The position numbers and the translations under genes are program-made. Shown here one piece after another: positions 29,831-39,000 of a stretch of 53,203 nucleotides of DNA. Source of the DNA: Hyphomicrobium sp. Lineage in GTDB: Bacteria > Pseudomonadota > Alphaproteobacteria > Rhizobiales > Hyphomicrobiaceae. The stretch spans positions 1 to 53,203 of the forward strand of contig JAEUME010000008.1 in NCBI GenBank assembly GCA_016793445.1. The letters are read 5' to 3'. The notes under the pieces are model-generated. The model ran no database searches. It was not told the DNA's origin and saw only the letters and a list, made by a program, of their open reading frames with translations. How positions within the stretch are numbered: position 1 is the first letter of the stretch; the number at the start of each line of letters is the position of its first letter.

Positions 29831-31186
29831 ATGGCAGGACAGACGAAGCGCGGTTCACGAGGCGGGACGCACGTCATTCGGCATGGGCGCGGACACCGGT
29901 TTTTTCTGACCGTGCCGCGCGATCTTCGCGACGTTGTCGGAAACGCTGCGGTGACAAAATTTTTCCCTGCGAACGTGTCGGCAAAGCTTGCTGCGGTAAG
30001 TGCCGCCGCACTGTCGAAGCAGTATGGTGCGCTGTTCGGATACTTGCGGGCCTTGCCTGCTGACGAGCGAGCCAAGATCGTGGCGGCGGGCGGCTTCAAG
30101 AACGCTTCGAATGACGCAACGCTTTTGGATGCCTTGGCTGAGCGTGGGGGCGGGCCACTGTTCGAGGGTGAAAACCTCAACGACAAACTTGAAGACTATC
30201 CCGAGTTAGAAACGGAGTTCGAGATCACAGCGCTGTTGTTGAAAAAGGCGCGAGCGGCGCTGCCTGTCGCTACCGTTGACGGCGAGCTAGGCCTGCAAAG
30301 CCTCGTGACGCTAGCCGGGAAGGTGAAGCCGCAGTCCGCGAAATCCACCAAACGGGCAACACTATACGTGGCGCGTTTCGTGGGGGTGGTTGGCAACAAA
30401 CGACCACAAGACGTGACGGCGCAAGATGCCGTGAAATTCCGTGACGCTATTGCTGACCAGAGTATCGCGAACCAAGCGCAGCAACTAGGGAAGCTGAAGG
30501 CGCTGTTCGGTGTGGCGATAGACGAAGCCCTGTATCGCGGCATAAATCCATTCGCTGGCGTCAAACCGCGCGGCACTGCAAAGAAGCTCTCAGAAAAGAA
30601 GCGCGCCTTCACCCCGGCTGAACTGAAAAAGTTTTTGACCGCGAGCAAAGCGGTAGGTGGCGACTTCGACTTGATTATGAGGTTGCTGACAGCTACGGGC
30701 GCTAGGTCGGGCGAGATTGCGGGACTGCGGTGCAAGGACGTTCGATCTGTGCGCGGTGTCGCGGTCATCGATATCAATGATGAGAATCGGCCGGTCAAGA
30801 ACATGACAAGCGTGCGGTTGGTGCCGCTCCCTTCTGTACTGGCGCGCGAGCTATTGTCGAAAGCTAAAAAAGGGCAGCCCGACGATTGGCTGTTCGAACG
30901 TGTTTCGGATGGTGCTCAAGGCGGACTTGCCCATGCGCTGCAAATTCAGGCGGGCAAAATCTTGCGCGCCAAGGTTACGTCCGATACCCGGTTGACGCTT
31001 CACTGCCTCCGGCGCACGTGGCGTGGTGTTGCGCTTGATCTCGAAATCGACGGCAGCCTGAGCCGCGCCATCCTTGGCCACGGCAAGGGGCAAGACGTGC
31101 ATGACGAAGTGTACGGCAAGAGGCCGGAGTTGAAAAAGTTGCAGCCGGTTGTGGAGGCGGTTGCAAAGGAACTGAGGATAGTTTGA
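29831..31186 (+). CDS. int: Tyrosine-type integrase
   Basis: A 451-residue site-specific recombinase. The N-terminal region (HVIRHGRGHRFFLTVPRDLRDVVG) resembles the arm-binding part of phage integrases; a core-binding SAM-like domain (about 190-270) precedes the catalytic domain. Catalytic residues visible are Arg in TGARSGEIAGL, His and Arg in LTLHCLRRTW, and the nucleophile Tyr in DVHDEVYGKRPE, with GHGKG supplying the second histidine. I start at ATG 29831, preceded by GGGGA; a longer reading from 29723 would cross the tandem 13-mers. Next to attL, facing into the element, it very likely catalyses integration at tRNA-Thr. Confidence 0.95.
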   Translation: MAGQTKRGSRGGTHVIRHGRGHRFFLTVPRDLRDVVGNAAVTKFFPANVSAKLAAVSAAALSKQYGALFGYLRALPADERAKIVAAGGFKNASNDATLLDALAERGGGPLFEGENLNDKLEDYPELETEFEITALLLKKARAALPVATVDGELGLQSLVTLAGKVKPQSAKSTKRATLYVARFVGVVGNKRPQDVTAQDAVKFRDAIADQSIANQAQQLGKLKALFGVAIDEALYRGINPFAGVKPRGTAKKLSEKKRAFTPAELKKFLTASKAVGGDFDLIMRLLTATGARSGEIAGLRCKDVRSVRGVAVIDINDENRPVKNMTSVRLVPLPSVLARELLSKAKKGQPDDWLFERVSDGAQGGLAHALQIQAGKILRAKVTSDTRLTLHCLRRTWRGVALDLEIDGSLSRAILGHGKGQDVHDEVYGKRPELKKLQPVVEAVAKELRIV

Positions 31187-31316
31187 GAATGCCTTTCGCG
31201 GCGTCGGAGAAGTTCGCGGAGTTGCAGAAGGGCGCCTTGTGAGACAGAATCCGCGATTGCGCCTTCTTGTGAGGAAGACGACCAAGGTGGCGTTCCGTGA
31301 GCGGTTCGTTGCCGTC

Positions 31317-32000
31317 TTAGTAGTACCGCTTGCCCGTCTTTGGGTCGACCTCTCCGGGCAGAACGGCGCGAATTGCACAGCGGCAACCGTCGTCTTCTTC
31401 CGCTACACCAAAGCCGCCCGGATACGGCGCACGAGCACCGCTGGCTGTAATAAACGGCGCATCTATAGCAACGACGCGGCCTTCCAGTGCGGCGTGACTT
31501 GGGCGCGAGAAACCGTCACGGCACGTCATCCACATTTTGTATTTGAATCCCGCTTGGCGCATATCGTGTAGCGACGCATATCCAGTCAGACGTGTCATTT
31601 CGGTCTGCAACAGGACCTTTGCGCGCTCTTCGTCTTTGTCCTTGAGTATGCGCGCTATTCGGCGGGCGGCGCGTTCTTCAATTTCATCAACAGGCATTCG
31701 GTATGTTTGAAGGATTGGCTTCCTGATCTCCGCGCGTAGTTCTTCGGAGAAACCAAAACGGCGGTGAGGCACTTCTGATTTTGCCCACGCGGCGACGCCA
31801 AGGTCGCGCGCAGCATTCTGAGCTTGTGAAATTTCGCGAGCCCGCTCTCGTCCGATCTTGGCGAACACGGCTTCAGTGAGGCCAAGAAAGAGATCACCAA
31901 TTTTCATCGCGGCGCGCGCGGTATCGTTTGCGTTCCCTGTTCCCAGTTCTGAGGGTTCGATTTTTTCTGAGCCATCGTAAGTGTATGGCGCTATTCGCAT
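31317..32000 (-). CDS. Phage Mu gpF-like head morphogenesis protein
   Basis: About 227 residues. The C-terminal half matches the Mu F / SPP1 gp7 minor head protein domain: MWMTCRDGFSRPSHAALEG, then a PGG element and EEDDGCRCAIRAVLP. The N-terminal half is helical (KIGRERAREISQAQNAARD). It is the only recognisable virion gene in the element, transcribed against the integrase. I start at the ATG at 32000 (MRIAPYTYDGSEK); a longer reading to 32234 would overlap the gene on the other strand. The N-terminal motif RIAP-x4-DGSEK recurs in another minus-strand reading frame upstream of the primase. Confidence 0.72.
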   Translation of the reverse strand: MRIAPYTYDGSEKIEPSELGTGNANDTARAAMKIGDLFLGLTEAVFAKIGRERAREISQAQNAARDLGVAAWAKSEVPHRRFGFSEELRAEIRKPILQTYRMPVDEIEERAARRIARILKDKDEERAKVLLQTEMTRLTGYASLHDMRQAGFKYKMWMTCRDGFSRPSHAALEGRVVAIDAPFITASGARAPYPGGFGVAEEDDGCRCAIRAVLPGEVDPKTGKRYY

Positions 32001-32109
32001 AGACGGGCAACGGCGGCATCGGGAAAAAAATGTGTTGGGAAGCGCGCGGATACAGTTGACACCGGCGCGAATACGTCGAGCGTTATAGCCGTTACGCGAG
32101 GGGATAAGC

Positions 32110-32688
32110 ATGTTTGGCTGGCTCAAGCGCAAGGCCGAAATTGCAATAGTGTCGTCCCAGACGACAGACATTGAGCGGTTTATCTTGGGATTGAAGGGCG
32201 GGTCTCCGCGCGAGGTTGGTGCCATCGTCGCCATGTCCGCCCATTGGAGAAACCTTCTAGAAGCCGAGTACGGTTGGAACCTCGACGCGCCCGACCTTGT
32301 CGCACTTCAAGACATCGGCGCGGTGAAAATTTCTTCACCCGATAGGCAGGCGAGGGCGCACGACGCGTCCTCGCCCCCGTTTTTACTCCGCAGTTGCCTG
32401 ATACCCATGCGTCCAATCCTCGTGCACTTCCCACAATGCGTCGCAGATGCGCACCGCGCGCCACATTGCGTCGTTATACGGCCCGATCTTTTCGACGGTG
32501 CCGGGCGTCAGGCGGAGAAACGCAGTTGGGGTAGGGACGAACAGCCGCCCGTCTACAAGTTCGGTAGGCTTCTTCATCTGTGTGAGGTCGTCGGCGAGTC
32601 CCTGGAGATGAAACTCGCGGGCCTCGTAGCCTGCTTCGGAACAGTCTTCAAAGTGCTTTTTAAGGCTGATGCGATCTGCGTCGGGTAA
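32110..32688 (+). CDS. Hypothetical protein, 3' part doubtful
   Basis: The first 75 residues (MFGWLKRKAEIAIV, RFILGLKGGSPREVGAIVAM, WRNLLEAEYGWNLDAPDLVAL) look like real protein and start shortly after the divergent head-protein gene. A hairpin with a T-tract at 32347-32382 falls inside the frame, and the rest is antisense to a better-supported gene. A short frameshift near 32330 would give a stop at 32343-32345, so the real product may be about 78 residues. Confidence 0.35.
   Translation: MFGWLKRKAEIAIVSSQTTDIERFILGLKGGSPREVGAIVAMSAHWRNLLEAEYGWNLDAPDLVALQDIGAVKISSPDRQARAHDASSPPFLLRSCLIPMRPILVHFPQCVADAHRAPHCVVIRPDLFDGAGRQAEKRSWGRDEQPPVYKFGRLLHLCEVVGESLEMKLAGLVACFGTVFKVLFKADAICVG
32347..32382 (+). 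terminator. Rho-independent terminator
   Basis: GGCGAGG and CCTCGCC form a stem around a 12-base loop, followed by CCCGTTTTT. It serves the rightward gene at 32110, and lies exactly at the stop of the convergent leftward gene. Confidence 0.75.
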
Positions 32689-32838
32689 GTTCGGATCGTC
32701 CAACGCTACCGTAAGTGCTTTCTTTAAATCATACCAAGCCACCCCTACGCTAGAAATCGCGGCGGGAAGGGCCTCGTGAAAAAGAAGATGGACATGACGT
32801 CCGTCGAGAGTGGTAGGGAATTTACGAACTGACTCCAT
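32383..32838 (-). CDS. Hypothetical protein
   Basis: A 151-residue soluble protein beginning MESVRKFPTTLDGRHVHLLFHEALP; it contains helical stretches (ALDDPNLPDADRISLKKHFEDCSEAGYEAREF). A strong AGGAG lies nine bases before the ATG, which supports it over the antisense frame. I do not recognise the family. It has no close neighbour in the same direction. Confidence 0.65.
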   Translation of the reverse strand: MESVRKFPTTLDGRHVHLLFHEALPAAISSVGVAWYDLKKALTVALDDPNLPDADRISLKKHFEDCSEAGYEAREFHLQGLADDLTQMKKPTELVDGRLFVPTPTAFLRLTPGTVEKIGPYNDAMWRAVRICDALWEVHEDWTHGYQATAE

Positions 32839-33132
32839 GTACTTGAACTCCTAAAATTTGCGCACGCACCGTGCGTGCTGTGTGCAATGGAGATCGCACC
32901 CAACGTGCCAAGAGCTTGTGAGTCAGACTGAGTCAAAGATGGCGCGCGGCGAGACGTTTCGCGGACATTGTTAAAGGGGAAAAAAGGACATTGTTAAAAC
33001 GCGTTTCGATGAGGGAATTGGCGTTTCGTTTTGGGGCGCGCCATGGGCTATCCACTGTATACGCAGTCACTGACGTTGATCGAATCACAGGGTCGACGGA
33101 GTATCAAAGCCTCTTCACAGGGCGGAAAACCG
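32839..33132. other. Intergenic region in the element
   Basis: No gene seen. Contains a near-direct duplication, GGGGAAAAAAGGACATTGTTAAA adjoining CGGACATTGTTAAAGG (about 32966-32998), possibly a promoter or regulator site for the genes to the right. Confidence 0.35.
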
Positions 33133-33342
33133 ATGACATCAGAAGGCGATCTCCGAAAATGCGATAAGTGTGACGTTGAATACTTTGATGACAGCGTTCA
33201 AACTGGCAACCTTCGACGCGGTGGACTCAAGCCTGTATCCGTCGAAACGATGAGCGCAAAATGCAAATGCTTAGATGAGAGAATCGGCGACGAGTGTCCG
33301 AATTGGCGGGCGCCCTTGGATGGCGAAGAGCGGAGTCAATAG
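33133..33342 (+). CDS. Small zinc-ribbon-like protein
   Basis: A 69-residue protein with CDKCDVEYF, then CKCLDERIGDEC near the C-terminus; the four to five cysteines suggest metal binding. The ATG at 33133 gives the shortest sensible form; an upstream start at 33031 is possible. Its stop codon abuts the ATG of the next gene, so the two are one transcription unit. Function unknown. Confidence 0.55.
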   Translation: MTSEGDLRKCDKCDVEYFDDSVQTGNLRRGGLKPVSVETMSAKCKCLDERIGDECPNWRAPLDGEERSQ

Positions 33343-33921
33343 ATGTTTTTGATTTTGCAAATCGCGCTTGGCATCGTTTTAGCCGTTTTTGTTCTAATGT
33401 TTCTGCGCGAAATCGTTCTCGTTGTGCTTTCCGTCGCTGTGCCGCTCATTGTTGTCGCGGTCGTTGGTCTAACAGCAATCCTGGTTTGGCTTTCGACGCA
33501 AGAATACCATGAGCAAATGAAGTTGTTGCTCTCGGGAACCATATTGCTTGCGCCTGCCGCCGTTATAGTATGGTTTATATTCCAGTTCCTTACTCCGCAA
33601 GCCGACCCGCCCATGGATCATTTTCATAGGCAACAAGATGATGACCGGTCCAACTTTGGTTCGTATCACTTCTACTATCACATCTGCATCGGGCTCATGA
33701 TGTTCGGCCTTATTGTGGCCGTAAGCTCAGAAAGTCGTGATATTCCGATTTCGCGGCTGGTGTTGAACTATGCTCTTTTTTTGGGGATTTGGGGCGCTAT
33801 TCACCTCATCATTGAGGTGATAGCGCGCCGCGTTGAAAGACGGCGCGTGTGGCGGCAGCGGCGTCGCCAAGAACTAGACGCGATAGCCACGCAAAAGGCA
33901 GCATCGGAGGGACCTCCTTAG
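33343..33921 (+). CDS. Multi-pass membrane protein, unknown function
   Basis: A 192-residue protein with about five hydrophobic helices: two in the first 50 residues (LILQIALGIVLAVFVLMFL and LVVLSVAVPLIVVAVVGLTAILVWL), one near 65-83, and two in the second half (YHICIGLMMFGLIVAV and LFLGIWGAIHLIIEVIA), ending in a strongly basic tail (ARRVERRRVWRQRRRQE). It is directly coupled to the small cysteine-rich gene. A holin or membrane-acting cargo protein is conceivable, but I recognise no family. Confidence 0.65.
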   Translation: MFLILQIALGIVLAVFVLMFLREIVLVVLSVAVPLIVVAVVGLTAILVWLSTQEYHEQMKLLLSGTILLAPAAVIVWFIFQFLTPQADPPMDHFHRQQDDDRSNFGSYHFYYHICIGLMMFGLIVAVSSESRDIPISRLVLNYALFLGIWGAIHLIIEVIARRVERRRVWRQRRRQELDAIATQKAASEGPP

Positions 33922-34278
33922 CGACGTGGCGCGTCCTCAGAACGCGTCGGAACGACCTATATCACTTCTCAGCCCCACTAAGTGGCGGTTTTCGTGCCGC
34001 TTCAGCCTACTCCTGGCTTGGGTCCCATCGGCCCCCTTCGAATCTATCAATACTGCTAGACGCCCCGCGCTTCGCCGCTGGCGGCGTCTTTGATCGCGCG
34101 TCCTGGGATAGCGGCGACGTGCGTCACACCTCCAGGTGCACGGGCTGGTGATCGAGCGCGATGTTTCATCAGGCGATGAAGTCGAAAAAGACGCGAACGA
34201 AAATGCTTTTGATCGATCATGAATGCAATGAGCCCGCGCGCGGGTGCAGCGGCTCGATTGTCTGCTTTGTGTTTGCGA
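33922..34278. other. Intergenic region between convergent genes
   Basis: No gene seen. Contains the terminator at 34058-34091. Confidence 0.45.
34058..34091 (+). terminator. Terminator candidate
   Basis: AGACGCC pairs with GGCGTCT around an 18-base spacer that can itself fold (CGC-TTCG-like), followed by TTT. It is downstream of the membrane-protein gene. Confidence 0.45.
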
Positions 34279-34845
34279 CTAGAGAGCGAGCTTGCGCGCC
34301 GTGGCCAGCGCGTCGTCTGTCGTCACGCCCAAGTAAGCGAGCGTCGCGCCTGTGTTCGTATGTCCTAGCAAGCGAGCGACCGTCGCCACGTCGCCCGTCT
34401 GCTTGTAGATGTGCGTTCCGAGTGTGCGGCGCGTGCTGTGCGCAGCGTAGTCATTGCGATCTTTGCCAAGTACATCGTCAGCCATCCACTTGCACAATGC
34501 ACGAAATGTCTGGTCGCTGACGTGCTCGCCTGACTGCTTGCCCTCGAAAACGTAGGCGTCTGACGCCTTGCCATCGACAACGGGCGACAACGCCACGCGT
34601 GCCGCGTCTGAGAGATTGAAGCTGACCACCTTGCCCGTCTTCTGCTGACGCTTGGTGCCGGTCATTCTGATGCGATCCTGTCCGCCGACAACGTCGGCAA
34701 CACGCAACGTCACGAGGTCCGAGGCGCGAAGCCCTGACGATATGGCGACCTCGAATAAGGCCGTGTCACGGTCGCTAGCGCGACGCGTGAGAGCCGCGCG
34801 GATGATCGCGATATCGGCGGGCGTGAAGGGCTGTTTTTGGCTCAT
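34279..34845 (-). CDS. Short tyrosine recombinase (catalytic domain only)
   Basis: A 188-residue phage-integrase-family protein lacking the N-terminal arm- and core-binding domains of ordinary integrases (usual length 300 or more). Catalytic residues are Arg in SGLRASDLVTL, His-x-x-Arg in AAHSTRRTLGTH, His in LLGHTNTGATLAYLGV, and the likely nucleophile Tyr in the same stretch. It begins MSQKQPFTPADIAIIRAAL at the ATG at 34845. It is read away from the adjacent repeat region. A role in dimer resolution or excision of the element is possible; that it is a truncated remnant is the alternative, though its catalytic residues look intact. Confidence 0.85.
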   Translation of the reverse strand: MSQKQPFTPADIAIIRAALTRRASDRDTALFEVAISSGLRASDLVTLRVADVVGGQDRIRMTGTKRQQKTGKVVSFNLSDAARVALSPVVDGKASDAYVFEGKQSGEHVSDQTFRALCKWMADDVLGKDRNDYAAHSTRRTLGTHIYKQTGDVATVARLLGHTNTGATLAYLGVTTDDALATARKLAL

Positions 34846-35008
34846 TGAGGTACACCGGGCTTGCATAGCTGGCGCGGGAGTCAGCGCGCGGGGTTGATGC
34901 TCTCAAGATGGGCCGCAAACACTGAAATTCCATCATCGGAAATGTGATTTTCGATGGTGATTGGCGAGCATGGTTAGAAAAGGGTTACGCTGATTGAATG
35001 ACTGGCGC

Positions 35009-35383
35009 GACACCGGTTCTCTGCATGCGTGTCGAGAGATGACACCGCGAAGCTGCGCTGGCGCGGGGCTGACACCGGCGCGCTGTAACACCGTCTAGGC
35101 GCGCCCATGGGCGACACCGGCAAGGCGTCCCAAGGCGACACCGGCGCGCGCTGCGTGTGCCGCGCGAGACGGACACCGGCGTGTTGTGACACCGCGAAGC
35201 TGCGCTGGCGCGGGGCTGACACCGGCGCGAGACGGACACCGGCGTGTTGTGACACCGCGTAGGTGCGCGGGTGTGGGGCTGGACACCGCAAAGGCTGACA
35301 CCGGTGTGCCGCGCGGGCTGACACCGGCTAGGCGTTCGTCCGGCGGCACCGCGACACCGGCTAGGCGTCCCAGGGCGACACCG
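35009..35383 (+). repeat. Array of 15 direct GACACCG motifs
   Basis: GACACCG occurs in one orientation at 35009, 35041, 35071, 35113, 35137, 35172, 35188, 35218, 35235, 35251, 35282, 35297, 35320, 35353 and 35377, with variant copies at about 35087 and 35345. Spacing is 15-42 bp, often near 16 or 31. To the right the complement appears as CGGTGTC (35417, 35495) and CGGTGTG (35551, 35606). Confidence 0.85.
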
Positions 35384-35746
35384 CGTCGGGGGCTAGGATA
35401 CCGCGCGTCTGCGGCGCGGTGTCTTGTCGAGGCTGTGTGCGCGCGGTGCGGCGGGTATCTTGTCGAGGCTGTGTGTGGGGCTTCTCGTTTGGTGCGGTGT
35501 CCTTGCGTGACTGTGGGGCGGTTGGCGCGGGTGTGGGTGCGCGCCCGGCGCGGTGTGTACACGTTGGCGCGGCGGCGGGGGGCCGGCGCCCCTTTCGCGT
35601 CGGGGCGGTGTGGTTTTTTGCCGGTGGTGATGGGTTGTATCGACTCACCGGGGCGGTTGTGCTGATTACTACTTTTGGTTGTCTTTCAGGTTCTCGACAG
35701 CCATTACGTGCACGATAATTAGGCACGCGGCGTTGGGCGGTATTTC

Positions 35747-36025
35747 CGAAGACTGACCGAAGACCAAACCGAAGACTGAAAGCAATATTAACTCATTGAT
35801 ATTGCTATATTTCGAAGACACGAAGACTGCGAAGACTGAAATCAGCCCCGCCGCAGCAGCAGCACACACGCGCAGCGCGATGTGCAGCATGCAGAGCAAC
35901 GCGCGTGTCTGAATATTACCAATACTTTAGATAAGCAATTTCGGTCTTCGGTGTCTTCGAATCCTTTAAAATCAATGGGTTGCGGTCTTCGTTTTGGTCT
36001 TCGGTCGGTCTTCGGTCGGTCTTCG
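35747..36025. repeat. Mirrored iterons: six CGAAGAC facing six GTCTTCG
   Basis: CGAAGAC on the plus strand starts at 35747, 35758, 35770, 35813, 35821 and 35830; its complement GTCTTCG starts at 35944, 35953, 35985, 35997, 36008 and 36019. Outer copies are spaced 11-12 bp (about one helical turn), inner ones 8-9 bp. Between and beside them are AT-rich stretches, including CAATAT and ATATTG inverted about TAACTCATTG (35784-35805). The arrangement is typical of a replicator bound by an initiator. Confidence 0.85.
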
Positions 36026-36090
36026 CTATCAAAACCGCTAGGGTGCCAACTCCGCGCCTTCGCCTAGGGCGAAAAACGGCTCACACCGCC

Positions 36091-39000
36091 CTACGCCTCC
36101 CTTTCCTTCAAGATCAAACGCCACTCCTTCCGCCGCGTCGTCGAATGCTTCCGCTCCGAAATCTCGGCCTGCATCACCTTACCTTTGACGACGATGCTGC
36201 GCTTGGCGCCGCAGCGCGGCCCTAGCCACTTGCCCACAAAACTCTCCTGCGTGCGTTCCTTCCAAGTGTCCGTGTCCAACTCCTGTCCATCGTGTGTCAG
36301 TGAAAGCCGCTCCGTGGCCACCAAGCCAAGGACACCCGAGCGCTCTGGGGTAAGCCCCAACGGACCGCTGCAAAGCGCATCGCCTGCACCCACCCACGCC
36401 TCGCCGTAGTACACCGCCCACGCCTCGTAGACGGGAATGTCTTCGTCGCTTTCCGCGTTGACCCCCTCCAACTGAACGTCCCGATTGTCCAGCAGTCCCT
36501 CGATACCGGCGCACTCCAGAATACCGCCCACGACACCGACCCACTTCTCAAACCCACCGAATGGCGTCTTCGACAACGGACGCCCGCGCGCCTTCCAGTT
36601 CTCGACAAGGATGCAAAGCGCCCAGACGATTTCGGCGCGGTGTTCGAGCACCCACGCGAGAAGGTCCGCATGAATAAAACCGGTGCGCTTCTCAGGATCA
36701 GCGGTTTCCGCTTCAAGCCGAATGTAGACAGTGCGCTTTGCCAGTTCACCCGACATCTCTGGGTTGATGCCGGTGATAAGGGTAACCCACGTCACATCTG
36801 AGACGATGTCGGCGTTGACGCCAAGCTGGCGGCCAGAAACCCGCCCCTGTGTCAGGCTCGCGGCGAAGATGCCGTTGTCGATCTTCTTTTTAGTGTTGTC
36901 GAAGAACAGCACGTTTTTTTTCTCACGAGCCGCCGTGAGGAGGGCTTTAGGCCATTCTTCTTCGGATACCGGCATCGCCGTCGCGCTGATCTTTTCGCCC
37001 GAAACTGCGTACATGACAGCGGTCATCAATAGCGATGCACCAACACGCTCCTGTGCCTTCAAGCCTAAGAACGCAGGAACACCGGCATCGCCCAACGCAG
37101 GCTTCACCAACGCTGTCAGCATCAAACTATGGACGGCAGCCTTTGAAGACTTGCCCTGTGCGCGCCGCAAGTCCAGCCCCGCGAGCCCCGCGAGAGATTG
37201 ATCTTCCGCGTCGCACAGGTCGCGAATGGGAATATCGACAATAACGTCTTCGAGGGTTTCGCGGGCGCGTGCGACATTCTTGTCCGTCACCTCAATGGGT
37301 GGCATCTCAAGGGCGGGACCCCAGTACAGCGTCTTTGAGTTTGGATAGAAGCCGGGCTTGTTGATCAACTCAAAGTCTGCGCCGTAGCGAGGCCCATTCA
37401 CCACGTGTAGAAGTTCAGGGAACGCGTCACGGTCGCGATGTACGTCTTTGACGATGATGCCCATCGTGTCGGAGGGCGCGTGGATGACATACCCGCCCTT
37501 ATCGGTAAAGGTGACGAGTTTGTCGGCAGCCCCTTGGAGGCCTGCCGTATCAAGCGTCATAACTTTCCCGCGCGGTGACACCATCGCGAGCGTGTCGAGT
37601 GAGGTATAGACCATGGGTTCCCCGCGCTGTTTGTTCGCGCTTGAGAATGCCCCGACAATCTCATTGGTGAAGTTTTCACCCTTGTCAGCCGCCGAAAGTT
37701 GCAAACGCCCGTGCTCATCGCGCTCATCGCCATAGATAATACGCCCCGCACTGTTGAAGTGCTTTGACGTAGGCGCCAAGCGCTTGCGCTCATCGTTTAA
37801 AGTGGCGCGAGTTGAGCGCTGGCGTTCGTCACGCTTTGCGTCAACGCGCTTGGTAATGATTTTCTTCTGACCGCGAAACGGATTACTGGCGCGCGGCTGT
37901 GTCAGCGTATTGAGATGGAAGCTGACTTCATCTTCAGTAAGACACGCCAACGCCGTGACGATGCCGTCAAGATCGCTCGGCACCTTGGCCGCTGCGATCA
38001 AGCTCTCAATCTTCTTGCGGGCCTCTGTCGCGTGTTCTTCTTCCTTTTTGAGAAGCTGGGCGCGGAGTTTATCAAATGCTGCCTGCGCTGCCGCGCGCGC
38101 CTCGCGCTCATCTTCATCGAGATGACTATCTGCGCCACCCGCACGAGATGACATCCACTTTTCTTCGTCAAAGTCGTTGCAGTACTCACGACCGATACGC
38201 GCCAACTCTTCCTTGTCGTCAAGGATGCCAAGCGCTTCAAAATCCTTCTTTAAGTACCAAAGGAAATCACCGCCCGACTTTTCCTTGCATGTGTGATTGC
38301 AAAACGCGATAGGGCGCCCGCGTTCACTCTCGCTGGCATTCATGCTCATGAAACCCGTGTCAGGTCCTTCAGTGGGTGTGTGTTCCCCCTCGTTAGGGCA
38401 GGCCTGAATGTACTTACCGCCGACACCGCCCCTGATTGTCTCAACACCCAGCTCACGCTCGCGGAACACCGCGTATTCCATTGTAGAACCGCCGCAGTTC
38501 ATCCAGTGTTTGAGGTGCGGGGGAATTTCCTCAGATGCAGTCTTGGACTTCTTAGCGGCGCGCGCCTTCTTCTCAGATTTCAGGCGCGGCGCATCCCGAT
38601 CGTCGAAGAAGACAGGCCGACCCGCCTCTGAAATGCGCGTATAAAATTCGGTCTCGTCACTGTCTGGCCAACGACCCGGATTGTACATCATGCGGCAGCA
38701 ATCGCCGCAGGCCGGGTCAACGGGCAGGCCGTGCTTTGCGGCAAATCCAAAATAACGCTCGGTATATTCTTCCTGACGCGCGCTCTGAATGGCGTCAGCG
38801 GTCATAAAAATGAACTCTTCACTCAACGGCAATACGATGTGGAAGCGGTGCATCGGATGATGGTGCGCGACGTAGTTCTTTCCATCTGTGAAATCGACAC
38901 TCACGGTGTGGAAGGAATCGAGCAACCGCGCCTCATAGGACTTCGTTTTACCAAAGTACGCGCGAAGGACTTCCAACTTCTTCTCATCGGAGACCGCCGC

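Larger units (their letters stand above)
34846..36090. other. Non-coding candidate replication-origin region
   Basis: A 1.2-kb region with no convincing gene on either strand, between the short recombinase and the end of the primase gene. It contains the GACACCG array (35009-35383), a G/T-rich segment with mirrored CGGTGT motifs (35417-35612), and the six-plus-six CGAAGAC array (35747-36025) around an AT-rich centre. Confidence 0.7.

Noticed and set aside
35009..35383. CRISPR array
   Set aside because: The repeat is only 7 bp, spacing is irregular and there are no cas genes.
35095..35665. Arg/Thr-rich frames on both strands of the GACACCG array
   Set aside because: Translation of iterated short DNA motifs, no starts with ribosome-binding sites, no protein-like pattern.
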